A stretch of DNA of 64,000 bases from Pseudomonas koreensis (lineage in GTDB: Bacteria > Pseudomonadota > Gammaproteobacteria > Pseudomonadales > Pseudomonadaceae): NCBI RefSeq assembly GCF_024169245.1, contig NZ_JALJWP010000001.1, forward strand, positions 434,001 to 498,000, in the 5' to 3' direction. Made by a program: the position numbers and the translations under genes. The notes beneath the pieces are model-generated. The model did not search any database. It saw nothing but the letters and a program-made list of their open reading frames with translations, and was not told the origin of the DNA. Below, piece after piece: positions 25,616-34,390 of this stretch. Within the stretch, counting starts at the first letter, position 1. Each line of letters opens with the position of its first letter.

Positions 25616-26547
25616 TTGACCTGGTAACCGCGACTGCTCAGGCAGTTGCCCTGCGCCTGGCGATACGCCTGAACCACTTCGGGCGCCGGTTGATAAGTCG
25701 CGGTGCGCGGATCGAAACCGCTTTGCTGCACGGCGTACTGATAGCACTGATAACCGTCCTGCTGCACTTGCTGCGGCGACTGGCCGTTGGCCGGGTAGGC
25801 TTCGACGTCATAGCCTTGGGATTGCGGTTGCGGCTGTTGCTGCACCGGCGGCTCGACCACCACGTAATCCTGCGTCGCCTCCTGATAGGCGTAATACGAG
25901 CCGGCGGCAAGGAACAGCAGCGAGCCACCGACCCACACTTCACGGGCGTAATTCGGCAAATACTGGATGCGGATCCCGCGCGGTGGCTGCACGACGATGT
26001 AGCGCGGGCCTTGCGGGCGATACCAATAGCCGCCGGAATAGAAGTAATCCTGACCGCGATAAGGCACGCGGTAATCACGATCCGGGAAGCGGTCGATCAC
26101 ATGCCCCGGTCGATATTGCGGGCCGGGGCCCCAGCCATTGCCATGACCGTTCGGCCGTCCCGGCCAGCGATTGTCATCGGGACGCGGCCGCGTCTGCCAT
26201 TGCTGATTGTGATAACCGTTCTGCGGGCGCTCGTCGCGGTAGTAACCCTGACGCGGCTCCTGAGTCTGGTGCACGGCGTCGGGTCGCGGCTGGATCGGCA
26301 GGTTGTTGCCCGGCTGGCGAGGCGGTTCTGGACGATCATCGGCACGGTTGCGGTTCTGCCATTGACCGTCATTGTTGGGCGGCTGGCCGTTGTGCTCGAA
26401 CTGACGGCTGTTATCGCCACGGATGATCCCGTCGTTCTGCGGCCCGTTGCCCGGCCCGCGATTCTGCGGCTCATCCGCCAGCGCTTGCGCACCGACACCC
26501 ACACACAGCAAACCAACACCGGCCAGACGCCAGATGCGCGAATTCAT
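25609..26547 (-). CDS. Secreted low-complexity protein, DUF6515-like
   Basis: This protein of about 312 residues has a signal peptide (cleavage near ALA/DEP), a long Pro/Asn/Gln/Arg-rich disordered region (residues 25-150), then GQDYFYSGGYWYRPQGPRYIVVQPPRGIRI, a hydrophobic segment (VWVGGSLLFLAAGSYYAYQ) and a C-terminal cysteine pair (YQCYQYAV, GNCLSSRGY). I put the start at MNSRIW because GAGGAAA precedes it; the ATG 12 bases upstream has none. It probably sits at the envelope. Function is unknown. Confidence 0.78.
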   Translation of the reverse strand: MNSRIWRLAGVGLLCVGVGAQALADEPQNRGPGNGPQNDGIIRGDNSRQFEHNGQPPNNDGQWQNRNRADDRPEPPRQPGNNLPIQPRPDAVHQTQEPRQGYYRDERPQNGYHNQQWQTRPRPDDNRWPGRPNGHGNGWGPGPQYRPGHVIDRFPDRDYRVPYRGQDYFYSGGYWYRPQGPRYIVVQPPRGIRIQYLPNYAREVWVGGSLLFLAAGSYYAYQEATQDYVVVEPPVQQQPQPQSQGYDVEAYPANGQSPQQVQQDGYQCYQYAVQQSGFDPRTATYQPAPEVVQAYRQAQGNCLSSRGYQVNY

Positions 26548-26680
26548 GCTTTTCCTCATTGTGGGAGCCTGTCGTTGGGAGGGCCTGTTGCTGAGACTCG
26601 AATCAGGCCCACCGGGTTCTGCAACAGGTTATCAGTCGCGCGACATATTTATTGAGGCGCCAAGATGAAATCGCAGGCAA

Positions 26681-26709
26681 GAAAAAAGGGAGACCCGTCG
26701 GCCTCCCTT
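26681..26709 (-). terminator. Rho-independent terminator on the minus strand
   Basis: Reading the minus strand, AAGGGAG and CTCCCTT form a 7-bp stem followed by a run of T (TTTTTTCTT). No annotated gene lies directly upstream on that strand, so it suggests a short transcript from about 26950. Confidence 0.7.
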
Positions 26710-26952
26710 CTGGAGAACTTCGTCCTGGCTCGACGCTTTTGACGTCGGCTCACCTCACGCCGTCTTCTGGACAGTGTGCAGCTCGGGGGCCGGCACATCC
26801 CCGGTGGGGGTGGCGGCCGCGGCGGGCCTGATTGGGCGGGCCGCGTGGACTGTGTTACCGAGCAGTGATTCTGGTGATAAGAATAGGCCTGAGGCCGCGA
26901 CAGATGATTGCGAAAATTGCTCAATTAAACACTGCTTGCGCAATTTTTAACC
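26681..26952 (-). ncRNA. Candidate small transcript (sRNA or small mRNA) divergent from lrp
   Basis: A promoter-like pair at 26959-26987 and the terminator at 26681-26709 bracket about 270 nt on the minus strand. The transcript would contain a 62-codon frame from TTG at 26943 to 26755 (ending PAPELHTVQKTA) with only a weak AGGG site. I recognise neither the RNA nor the peptide. Confidence 0.35.
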
Positions 26953-26958
26953 CTGGAT

Positions 26959-26987
26959 AGATAATCTGCCGCAATAGTTACGACCAA
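26959..26987 (-). promoter_or_regulatory. Candidate sigma-70 promoter for the minus-strand small transcript
   Basis: On the minus strand TTGGTC (26987-26982), a 17-nt spacer and TTATCT (26964-26959) match the -35/-10 pattern. It overlaps the lrp ribosome-site region, so the regulator could control both directions. Confidence 0.4.
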
Positions 26988-26997
26988 GGACAGATTG

Positions 26998-27477
26998 ATG
27001 AGCAAACTTGACCGGTATGACCTGAGTATTTTGGCGGAATTGCAGCGCGACGCCCGTATCTCCAACCAGGAACTGGCCGAGCGCATCGGTCTCTCGCCCT
27101 CGCCTTGCTCACGCCGGGTCAAGCAGCTTGAAGACGATGGCTATATCTCGCGCCAAGTGGCGCTGCTCGATCGCAAGATGCTCGGGCTGAGCCTGACGGC
27201 GTATGTGCTGATCGGCATGGACCGGCACACGCCGGAGCGTTTCGAAAATTTCGAAGCGGCGATCCGCACGCTGCCACAGGTGCTGGAGTGCAGCCTGGTG
27301 ACGGGGATGGATGCTGATTACCAGTTGAAGGTGGTGGTGCCGGATATGGATCACTATCAGAAATTGCTGCTGGGGCATCTGACCCGGATTGAGGGGGTTA
27401 CGAGTGTGCGGTCGAGTTTTGTGTTGAATCAGGTGCTCAACAGCACTGAATTGCCGTTGACTCATTTGCGTAGCTGA
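26998..27477 (+). CDS. Lrp/AsnC family transcriptional regulator
   Basis: This 159-residue protein has an N-terminal HTH (SNQELAERIGLSPSPCSRRVKQLEDDGYI) and a RAM domain (LECSLVTGMDADYQLKVVVPDM) with the conserved Gly-Asp-like turn. The ATG at 26998 follows AAGGACAG. No metabolic gene adjoins it; the divergent region carries only the candidate small transcript. The effector is unknown. Confidence 0.9.
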   Translation: MSKLDRYDLSILAELQRDARISNQELAERIGLSPSPCSRRVKQLEDDGYISRQVALLDRKMLGLSLTAYVLIGMDRHTPERFENFEAAIRTLPQVLECSLVTGMDADYQLKVVVPDMDHYQKLLLGHLTRIEGVTSVRSSFVLNQVLNSTELPLTHLRS

Positions 27478-27486
27478 TCAAAGACA

Positions 27487-27662
27487 CCCTCACCCCAGCC
27501 CTCTCCCGGAGGGAGAGGGAGCCGACCGAGAGATGCTCTAGAAGTACGCCGACCTGGAACTACTGTTGTGAATCCATAATCGACTCGATATTTCAGGTCG
27601 ATGTATGACGCCAGACACCTCGGTCGGTCCCCTCTCCCTCCGGGAGAGGGCTAGGGTGAGGG
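27487..27662. repeat. Long inverted repeat with CCCTCTCCC-type arms
   Basis: Arms of about 45 nt (CCCTCACCCCAGCCCTCTCC..., continuing through CCGACCGAG) are inverted around a spacer of about 90 nt. Each arm also holds a CTCTCCCGGAGGGAGAG hairpin. It differs from REP families A and B. Confidence 0.85.
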
Positions 27663-27761
27663 GCAACAGTTCCGGATCAGACCCAGATCAATGCCACCAC
27701 ACCGACCATGGCGTATACTCGCCGCCGCCCTTTCAGCCCTGCCCCGCGCCGGAGATCGCCA

Positions 27762-27971
27762 ATGGATCCAGCACTGTTCGAAGAGTGGATGATGACCGGT
27801 CTGGTCAGCATCCTGATCATTTTCATGGGTTTCATCGTCTGGGATCTGGCGAAGAAGTCCAAGGCCGGGCGGTTCGGCTCGTTCATTCTGTTTTTCGTGC
27901 TGGGCCTGGGCGTAGCCGCGTTCATCATCAAGAGTGTGGTGATCGGCCTGATCGAATCCGGCGCCTTATAA
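27762..27971 (+). CDS. DUF2788 small membrane protein
   Basis: This 69-residue protein has two membrane segments ([17 protein letters not shown] and [23 protein letters not shown]). It matches the small DUF2788 family of gamma-proteobacteria. GGAG lies 8 bases before the ATG, and a TATACT hexamer at about 27713 may be its -10. Its 3' end overlaps the convergent rluE by 6 bp. Confidence 0.85.
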   Translation: MDPALFEEWMMTGLVSILIIFMGFIVWDLAKKSKAGRFGSFILFFVLGLGVAAFIIKSVVIGLIESGAL

Positions 27972-28601
27972 GCGCGCCGGCACTTCCTGCCACTGGCCCT
28001 GATCGAGCCCTTCAATCGTCCAGTCGCCAATCCTGACCCGCACCAGACGCAACGTCGGTAGCCCGACCGCCGCCGTCATGCGCCGCACCTGACGGTTGCG
28101 TCCTTCGCGAATCACCAGTTCCAGCCAGCTCGTCGGCACGCTTTTGCGAAAGCGCACCGGCGGATTGCGCGGCCACAACTGCGGCTCGTCCAACTGCCGC
28201 GCCTCGGCGGGCAAAGTCATCCCGTCATTCAGCTCGACGCCATCGCGCAGGCGCTGCAACTGCTCGGCCGTCGGCTCGCCCTCCACCTGCACCCAATAGG
28301 TCTTCGCCAGTTTGTGTTTCGGATCGGCGATGCGCGCCTGCAACTGGCCGTCGTTGGTCAGCAGCAACAAACCTTCGCTGTCACGATCCAGACGTCCGGC
28401 CGGATAAATCCCCGGCACATCGATGTAATCCTTGAGCGTCGCCCGCCCTTCACCGTCGCTGAACTGCGTCAGCACGTCGAAAGGTTTGTTGAACAGGATC
28501 AGCTTCGGCTCGGCCGGCGGCGCTTTTGCGACACGGCGTGGCGAGGACGATTGCGCTTTCACACCGGGACGGCGCGAAGGTGGACGTGGAGGACGGGACA
28601 T
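27966..28601 (-). CDS. rluE: 23S rRNA pseudouridine synthase RluE
   Basis: This 211-residue synthase of the RsuA/RluB/E/F branch should form pseudouridine in 23S rRNA (position 2457 in E. coli). It lacks an S4 domain, as RluE does. [22 protein letters not shown] has the catalytic Asp, [11 protein letters not shown] follows, and [14 protein letters not shown] closes the active site. The N terminus is basic and Pro/Ser-rich (residues 1-30). Confidence 0.9.
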   Translation of the reverse strand: MSRPPRPPSRRPGVKAQSSSPRRVAKAPPAEPKLILFNKPFDVLTQFSDGEGRATLKDYIDVPGIYPAGRLDRDSEGLLLLTNDGQLQARIADPKHKLAKTYWVQVEGEPTAEQLQRLRDGVELNDGMTLPAEARQLDEPQLWPRNPPVRFRKSVPTSWLELVIREGRNRQVRRMTAAVGLPTLRLVRVRIGDWTIEGLDQGQWQEVPARL

Positions 28602-28673
28602 GGCGAAAAGAACATCTAACGGTCAGGGCTGTTAATGCTAGTGCCCCGACCGCAAAATGACCACGACTAACCG

Positions 28674-30137
28674 TTAACGGAACGGCGGTTCGTCGAAGCT
28701 GCGCAGTTTGCGCGAGTGCAGCGAGTTGAGCTCGGTGCGCAGCAGGTCCACCGCTTCGATACCGATCTTCAAATGCTGGCTGACCGCGCGTTCATAGAAG
28801 GCGTTGGCCGAGCCCGGCAGTTTGATTTCGCTGTGCAGTGGTTTGTCCGAGACGCAGAGCAGCGTGCCGTACGGCACCCGCAAGCGATAACCTTGCGCTG
28901 CGATCGTGCCGCTTTCCATGTCCACTGCGACCGCGCGGGACAGGTTGATCAGCGGTCGTTCCTGAGCCCAGCGCAGTTCCCAGTTACGGTCGTCATAGGT
29001 CAGAACCGTGCCGGTGCGCAGGCGTTTCTTCAGGTCGTCGCCCTTCTCGCCGGTGACGTTCGCTGCTGCCTGTTGCAGGGCAAGCTGCACTTCGGCCAGT
29101 GCCGGGATCGGAATATTTGGCGGCACCACGCGGTCGAGAATGCCGTCGCGGCGCATATAAGCGTGGGCCAGCACGTAGTCGCCGATGGTCTGCGACTGAC
29201 GCAGACCGCCGCAATGGCCGATCATCAGCCAGCAATGCGGACGCAGCACAGCCAGGTGATCGGTGATGTTCTTGGCGTTGGACGGGCCGACGCCGATATT
29301 CACCAGCGTGACGCCGTGGCCATCATTGGCGATCAGGTGATAGGCCGGCATCTGGTAACGGTGCCAGACCACACCGGCGGCGATGGCTGACGCTTCGCCG
29401 TGATCCATGCTCTTCTCGATGATCACGTTGCCCGGCAAAACCATGCGCACGAACCGCGGGTCGTTGCGCAGTTGCTCCAGGCCATGGACGATGAACTGGT
29501 CGACGTAGCGGTGATAGTTGGTCAGCAGAATCCACGGCTGCACATGACGCCAGTCACTGCCGGTGTAATGCACCAGACGGCGCAGGGAAAAGTCCACGCG
29601 CGCGGCATCGAACAGTGCCAGCGGCAGCGGATCGGTGTTTTCCCAGTCGTAGAGACCGTCGGCAATGCCATCAGTGGCGGCGGACAGATCGGTACTCGGG
29701 AACACCCGCGCCAGCACCGCCGCGGTGACGCCGGAACCGGCCAGTTCATCACCCTGCTCGACCACATACGGATACGGAATGTTCTGCTGGCTGACGCCGA
29801 CTTCGACGGTCACGGTGAAGTCGTGCATCAACGGCGTCAGTTGTTCGAGCAGGTATTTGCGAAACGCCGCCGGGTGGGTGACGGTGACGCTGTAAGTGCC
29901 CGGCAACTGCACCTTGGCGTAAGCGCGGGTGGTCTGCGGCACTTCGCCCTGGCAGTGGTAGGTCAGACGCAGTTCGGGATAGCGAAACAGGGCACGCTGT
30001 TCGGCGTCGGGTTCGACGCGGTCCTTGAGGTAACGCTTGAGCGCTGAATTCAGCGCAGTGGTGGCCCGCTCATGCAGCTCGGCCAGACGATCCACGGCTT
30101 GTTCGGCGGTTTGAACGACAATAAACGCTTCGGTCAC
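28674..30137 (-). CDS. amn: AMP nucleosidase
   Basis: It hydrolyses AMP to adenine and ribose 5-phosphate. It has 487 residues from the GTG at 30137, which follows CAGGAAG at a good distance; an ATG at 30173 has no ribosome site. E. coli Amn has 484. The N-terminal regulatory domain is followed by a nucleoside-phosphorylase fold with VTLVNIGVGPSNAKN, LMIGHCGGLR and AVDMESGTIAAQGYR (catalytic-type Glu/Asp region). Confidence 0.93.
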   Translation of the reverse strand: MTEAFIVVQTAEQAVDRLAELHERATTALNSALKRYLKDRVEPDAEQRALFRYPELRLTYHCQGEVPQTTRAYAKVQLPGTYSVTVTHPAAFRKYLLEQLTPLMHDFTVTVEVGVSQQNIPYPYVVEQGDELAGSGVTAAVLARVFPSTDLSAATDGIADGLYDWENTDPLPLALFDAARVDFSLRRLVHYTGSDWRHVQPWILLTNYHRYVDQFIVHGLEQLRNDPRFVRMVLPGNVIIEKSMDHGEASAIAAGVVWHRYQMPAYHLIANDGHGVTLVNIGVGPSNAKNITDHLAVLRPHCWLMIGHCGGLRQSQTIGDYVLAHAYMRRDGILDRVVPPNIPIPALAEVQLALQQAAANVTGEKGDDLKKRLRTGTVLTYDDRNWELRWAQERPLINLSRAVAVDMESGTIAAQGYRLRVPYGTLLCVSDKPLHSEIKLPGSANAFYERAVSQHLKIGIEAVDLLRTELNSLHSRKLRSFDEPPFR

Positions 30138-30243
30138 GATCAGCTTCCTGTGTTCTGACTTGCAGAGCTTCATCTTGCCTGCATCGTGGACGCACGGGAA
30201 CAGTGGCGTTGTGGCGATACTTAAATCTGCAGATCAATGATGT

Positions 30244-30279
30244 CCCCTGTGGGAGCGAGCAGGCTCGCTCCCACAGGGG
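30244..30279. repeat. Collapsed REP palindrome, family A
   Basis: CCCCTGTGGGAGCGAGC and GGCTCGCTCCCACAGGGG abut with essentially no spacer. A normal REPIN has 20-50 nt between arms and the CTGCTCGCGA half of each arm, both missing here. Confidence 0.9.
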
Positions 30280-30293
30280 GGATTTGAGGTGGG

Positions 30294-31943
30294 TCAGAAA
30301 TGCTGTGGGGTCGAGCGGGCGACGATGGCTTCGACGTCCAGTCCGCGCGGCAATGCGCCGTAGACGCGACCACCACCACTCAAGCGGCTGGCAATGAAGG
30401 CATCACTGACGGTTGAATTCCCCGCCTCCAACAGAAGCTTGGCCTGCAACCCAAGCGCGATGTCCTCGGTCAATTGCCGCGCCCGATACTGAATATCACT
30501 GGTGTCCTTGAATTGCGCCTGCAACTGCTGAATATGCGCGGCCAGACGCTTGTCGCCATGGCCGTCGCCCAGTTCGCTGAACAGCACATCGAGCACGCCC
30601 GGCTCTTTCGACAATGCGCGCAGCACGTCCAGACACTGCACATTTCCCGAACCTTCCCAGGTCGAATTCACCGGCGCTTCGCGATACAGGCGCGGCAGGA
30701 TGCTGTCCTCGACATAGCCGGCGCCGCCCATGCATTCGGCGGCTTCGTTGATCATTCCTGGCGCACGTTTGCAGATCCAGTATTTACCCACCGCTGTCAC
30801 CAGCCGCGCAAATTGCGCTTCATGGCGATCATCGAGATGATCGAGTGCCTTGCCCATGCGCAGACTCAAAGCCAGCGCCGCTTCGCTTTCCAGCGCCAGA
30901 TCGGCCAGCACGTTTTGCATCAGCGGCTGCTCGCTGAGCAATTTGCCGCCGACCTTACGGTGCGCGCAGTGATGGCTGGCCTGGGTCAGCGCCTGGCGCA
31001 TCAGCGAGCTGGAGCCGACCATGCAATCGAAGCGGGTCATCGCCACCATCTCGATAATGGTCGGCACACCGCGCCCTTCTTCGCCGATCATCCACGCCAG
31101 TGCACCACGAAATTCCACTTCGCTGGAGGCATTGGACTGGTTGCCGAGTTTGTTTTTCAAACGCTGGATGTAGAACTGATTGCGCGTGTCGTCCGGGCGA
31201 TGGCGTGGCAGCAGGAAGCAGCTCAAGCCCTTGTCGGTCTGCGCCAGCGTGAGGAAGGCATCGCACATCGGCGCCGAGCAGAACCACTTGTGCCCGACCA
31301 GTTCGTACGCCTGTCCCGGGCCGCTGGCGCCGACCGGATAAGCCTTGGTGGTGTTGGCGCGAACGTCGGTGCCGCCCTGTTTCTCGGTCATCGCCATGCC
31401 GATGGTCACGCCGGCCTTGTGCGCCATGCCGACATTGCGCGGATCGTATTCGGTGGCGAGGACTTTCGGCAGCCACTGTTCAGCCAGGTCCGGCTGCAAG
31501 CGCAGGGCCGGCACGCTGGCGAAGGTCATGGTCAACGGGCACCCACTGCCCGCTTCAGCCTGGCTATGCAGATAGGTCATCGACGCGCGGGCAACATGTG
31601 CGCCGTCCTGCGGGCGTGCCCAGGGCAGCGAGGTCAGGCCATGTTCGATCGCGGTACGCATGAGCTCGTGATAAGCCGGATGAAATTCGACGAGATCGAT
31701 GCGATGACCGTAGCGGTCATGGCTGGCAAATACCGGTTTGTTCTGATTGGCGAGAAACCCCGCCTCCATCAGCGGCCCGCCCGCCAGTGCGCCATAGGCA
31801 TCGATCCGCGACTCGGCCCAACCGGCGCCAAAACGCCGCGACCACTCCTGCAGCGGCAGGTCGATGCGGTACAGATTGGTGCCGTCCAGCGACGGCGGCT
31901 GATTGGTGACTTCGTGGGTTTCGGCGAACTGATGCAGGTTCAT
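30294..31943 (-). CDS. aidB: Acyl-CoA dehydrogenase-family protein AidB
   Basis: This 549-residue flavoprotein is related to E. coli AidB (541), part of the alkylation response. TIGMAMTEKQGGTDVRANTT is the FAD/acyl region, WFCSAPMCDAFLTLAQT follows, and REAPVNSTWEGSGNVQCLDVLRAL carries the conserved C-terminal base region with Glu. GGAG precedes the ATG. The leader contains two overlapping dyads at 31968-31988, a possible control site. Confidence 0.9.
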   Translation of the reverse strand: MNLHQFAETHEVTNQPPSLDGTNLYRIDLPLQEWSRRFGAGWAESRIDAYGALAGGPLMEAGFLANQNKPVFASHDRYGHRIDLVEFHPAYHELMRTAIEHGLTSLPWARPQDGAHVARASMTYLHSQAEAGSGCPLTMTFASVPALRLQPDLAEQWLPKVLATEYDPRNVGMAHKAGVTIGMAMTEKQGGTDVRANTTKAYPVGASGPGQAYELVGHKWFCSAPMCDAFLTLAQTDKGLSCFLLPRHRPDDTRNQFYIQRLKNKLGNQSNASSEVEFRGALAWMIGEEGRGVPTIIEMVAMTRFDCMVGSSSLMRQALTQASHHCAHRKVGGKLLSEQPLMQNVLADLALESEAALALSLRMGKALDHLDDRHEAQFARLVTAVGKYWICKRAPGMINEAAECMGGAGYVEDSILPRLYREAPVNSTWEGSGNVQCLDVLRALSKEPGVLDVLFSELGDGHGDKRLAAHIQQLQAQFKDTSDIQYRARQLTEDIALGLQAKLLLEAGNSTVSDAFIASRLSGGGRVYGALPRGLDVEAIVARSTPQHF

Positions 31944-31967
31944 GACGGCGCTCCGTGTTCAGCAATG

Positions 31968-31994
31968 GCACCAGTTAAGCACTGGTGCTTTTTT
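31968..31994 (+). terminator. Terminator-like hairpin (plus strand) / dyad in the aidB leader
   Basis: GCACCAGT, a 5-nt loop, ACTGGTGC and six T form a textbook intrinsic terminator reading plus, though both flanking genes read minus. A second palindrome, AAGCAC-TG-GTGCTT, overlaps it. It lies about 25-45 bp upstream of the aidB start. Confidence 0.55.
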
Positions 31995-32038
31995 GAACAA
32001 AGTGTCATACACGCCGTTTTTGCGGCGCTTTTACCCCA

Positions 32039-34390
32039 TCAGCAGCTGAGCACGCGGCGCTGCAACGCAGCCTGCAGATCCTCGAATTTCACCGGTTTGG
32101 GCAGATAGTCGATGGCCACGCCCGGGGCGCATTGCTGGCGGTCAGCGCTCAACGCCAACATGAATACCGGCAGGTGCGCGCAGCCCGGCAACGCATGGAT
32201 CTGGCAGCACAACGATGCGCCTTCGTGGCTGGGCAACTGGCAATCGATCAGCACCGCGTCGAAGCTTTCCCGTTGCAGGCAGTCCAGCGCGGCGGCGCCG
32301 TTGTCAGCGCTGCGCACGCGAAAACCGAGCTTGAGCAACATGCCGCGCATCACCAGTTGGTTGACGCTGTTGTCATCCACCAACAGCACCGTGCAATCCT
32401 GCGGCGCACGAATGCAATCGCGGGGCGGCTGATCCGCGGGCGCTTCGATAATCGGCAGCTCGAATTCAACATCGAGCTGGAAACGGCTGCCGCGCCCCGG
32501 TTCGGAGCGATGGGTGAGTTTGCCGCCGAGCAATTCGACCAGTTGCCGACAAATCGCCAGACCTACCCCCAGGCCGCCGTATTCGCGAGTCATCGAACCG
32601 TCGAGCTGGAAGAAGCGCTGATACAGGGTGGCCTCGCCGAGATCGGTGAAACCGATGCCGGTGTCGATCACCGCAAACGACAGCGCCATGCGGTTATCCG
32701 TCGAAGGCCGCCCGGTAACGCGTAGCGCAAGGCCGCCGACACGGGTGAACTTGATCGCATTGTCGAGCAGGCATTCCAGGCACTGCGCCAGTTTCGCGCT
32801 GTCGCCGAGCAAGCGATCCGGCAGGGTCGGCAGCACGTCGACCTTGAAGTCCAGCGACTTGCTCGCCGCATTCCCCTCGAACTGCACGCGCAGCGCTTCG
32901 ACCACTGCGCGCAGGCTGAAACTGCCCGGCGTGGCCTTGAGCTTGCCGGCCTGCAATTCAGTCAGGGTGAGGATGCCATTGACCATGCGCATCATGTCGC
33001 GGGCGGAACCGGCGGCGGTCTGTTGATATTGTTCAAGCTCGGGATCGAGGTCGACGGTCTGCATCAGCTCCAGCGAACCGATCACGCCGTTCATCGGCGT
33101 GCGCAGTTCGTGGGTCAGCGTGGCGAGGAATTCATCCTTGAGCTTGTTGCTGTGAGCCAGTTGCTGGTTGAGCACTTCAAGTTTCTGCCCGGCGTCGAAC
33201 AAGGTCTGCGCCTGTTGTTCGCGCATGGCGTTGATGCGATCGGCCAGCGCCAGCGACAGCAGCGCGACCTCGATCGCCGAGCCGATCTGGCTGGCGTACA
33301 TGGTCAGGAACACGTTGGGCAGCAGGCCCAGCACCATCAGCGTGTTGACGATGCCGCCGAGCAGGAATGCCGACCAGGCGATGATGAAATAACGCGCCAC
33401 GCGCAAGCCGCGCCACCAGGCGAGGATCCCGGCGGCGAAGATCACCACGGTGAAGGTCAGCGCCAGTGTGGTCGCCAGGCGCAGGGCCAGGGCGTAACTG
33501 GTCATCAGCGACAGACCGATCACCAGCGCACTGAAGGCAACCAGGCCGATCAGCAAACGGTCCAGCCAAGGGCTGTGGGTCTTGGTCTGCAGGAAACTGC
33601 GGGCGAACTGGCTGCCGAACAGTCCGGCGCAACCGATGAAAAACGGCGTCGCAGCGTTGGCCCACCATGGGTTGTCCGGCCAGAAATACTCGACCGCCGC
33701 ACCGTTTACCGACAACTGATAAAGGCCGAACGAGCCTATGTAGAAGATGTAATAGAGGTAACTGGTGTCGCGCACGCTCAGGTAGATGAACAGGTTGTAG
33801 ACCAGCATCCCCAGCAGCACGCCGTAAATGATACCGAGCACATACAGGCGCACCGGTTGGTCTTCGAGGTACGCGGTGCTCGACCACAACGTCACCGGCG
33901 CCTGGATCGAGCCTTCGCTGGCCAGGCGCAGGTACAGCGTCTGTTGTTGATTCGGTTTGAACGGCAGGTCGAACAGGTAATTGTTCTGGCGGATCTCGCG
34001 GCTGGCGAACGGCAAGGCATCACCGGTCTGGCGCACCAGACGGTATTCACCGCTGGCGTCAGCCAAGTACAGGTCGAGGTGATCAAGCGGCGGATACGCC
34101 AGCTCCAGCAGCCAGGTGCGCTGTGCGGCCGGGTTGCTCGGACGGTAATGCAGATCGATCTTCAGCCAGAACGCCGATCGCGAGTAACCGGCGTTGAGCG
34201 TGGCTTTGTCGTGGGCTTTGAACTGGCCGGCGGCATCTTGCGCACGGACGTCGGCAATCGTCGCTTGACCGCTCGGGTCTTCGAACACTTGCAGCGATCG
34301 GCCCAGCGGCAGGCTCTGGGTGAATTCGTCGAATTCGACAGCGCTCGCCATGAGGGGCAAGCAGAACAGCAACATCAGCAAATAGCGCAT
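32039..34390 (-). CDS. ladS: LadS-type 7TMR-DISM hybrid sensor histidine kinase
   Basis: This 783-residue inner-membrane kinase has a signal sequence, a periplasmic 7TMR-DISMED2 domain (about 25-165), seven membrane segments (about 183-380), HisKA with H427 in LTHELRTPMNG, HATPase with N544 and GGLGVGLAI, and a receiver (about 667-783) with D716 and K765. P. aeruginosa LadS has the same order, about 795 residues, and, as I recall, also adjoins thiD. There it feeds the GacS/RsmYZ switch between acute and chronic behaviour. The same role here is inference. It is convergent with nothing; aidB lies downstream on the same strand. Confidence 0.85.
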   Translation of the reverse strand: MRYLLMLLFCLPLMASAVEFDEFTQSLPLGRSLQVFEDPSGQATIADVRAQDAAGQFKAHDKATLNAGYSRSAFWLKIDLHYRPSNPAAQRTWLLELAYPPLDHLDLYLADASGEYRLVRQTGDALPFASREIRQNNYLFDLPFKPNQQQTLYLRLASEGSIQAPVTLWSSTAYLEDQPVRLYVLGIIYGVLLGMLVYNLFIYLSVRDTSYLYYIFYIGSFGLYQLSVNGAAVEYFWPDNPWWANAATPFFIGCAGLFGSQFARSFLQTKTHSPWLDRLLIGLVAFSALVIGLSLMTSYALALRLATTLALTFTVVIFAAGILAWWRGLRVARYFIIAWSAFLLGGIVNTLMVLGLLPNVFLTMYASQIGSAIEVALLSLALADRINAMREQQAQTLFDAGQKLEVLNQQLAHSNKLKDEFLATLTHELRTPMNGVIGSLELMQTVDLDPELEQYQQTAAGSARDMMRMVNGILTLTELQAGKLKATPGSFSLRAVVEALRVQFEGNAASKSLDFKVDVLPTLPDRLLGDSAKLAQCLECLLDNAIKFTRVGGLALRVTGRPSTDNRMALSFAVIDTGIGFTDLGEATLYQRFFQLDGSMTREYGGLGVGLAICRQLVELLGGKLTHRSEPGRGSRFQLDVEFELPIIEAPADQPPRDCIRAPQDCTVLLVDDNSVNQLVMRGMLLKLGFRVRSADNGAAALDCLQRESFDAVLIDCQLPSHEGASLCCQIHALPGCAHLPVFMLALSADRQQCAPGVAIDYLPKPVKFEDLQAALQRRVLSC

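Noticed and set aside
26649..26924. A 91-codon Pro/Arg-rich minus-strand frame near lrp
   Set aside because: It runs through the intrinsic terminator at 26681-26709 and has a composition expected from an out-of-frame reading.
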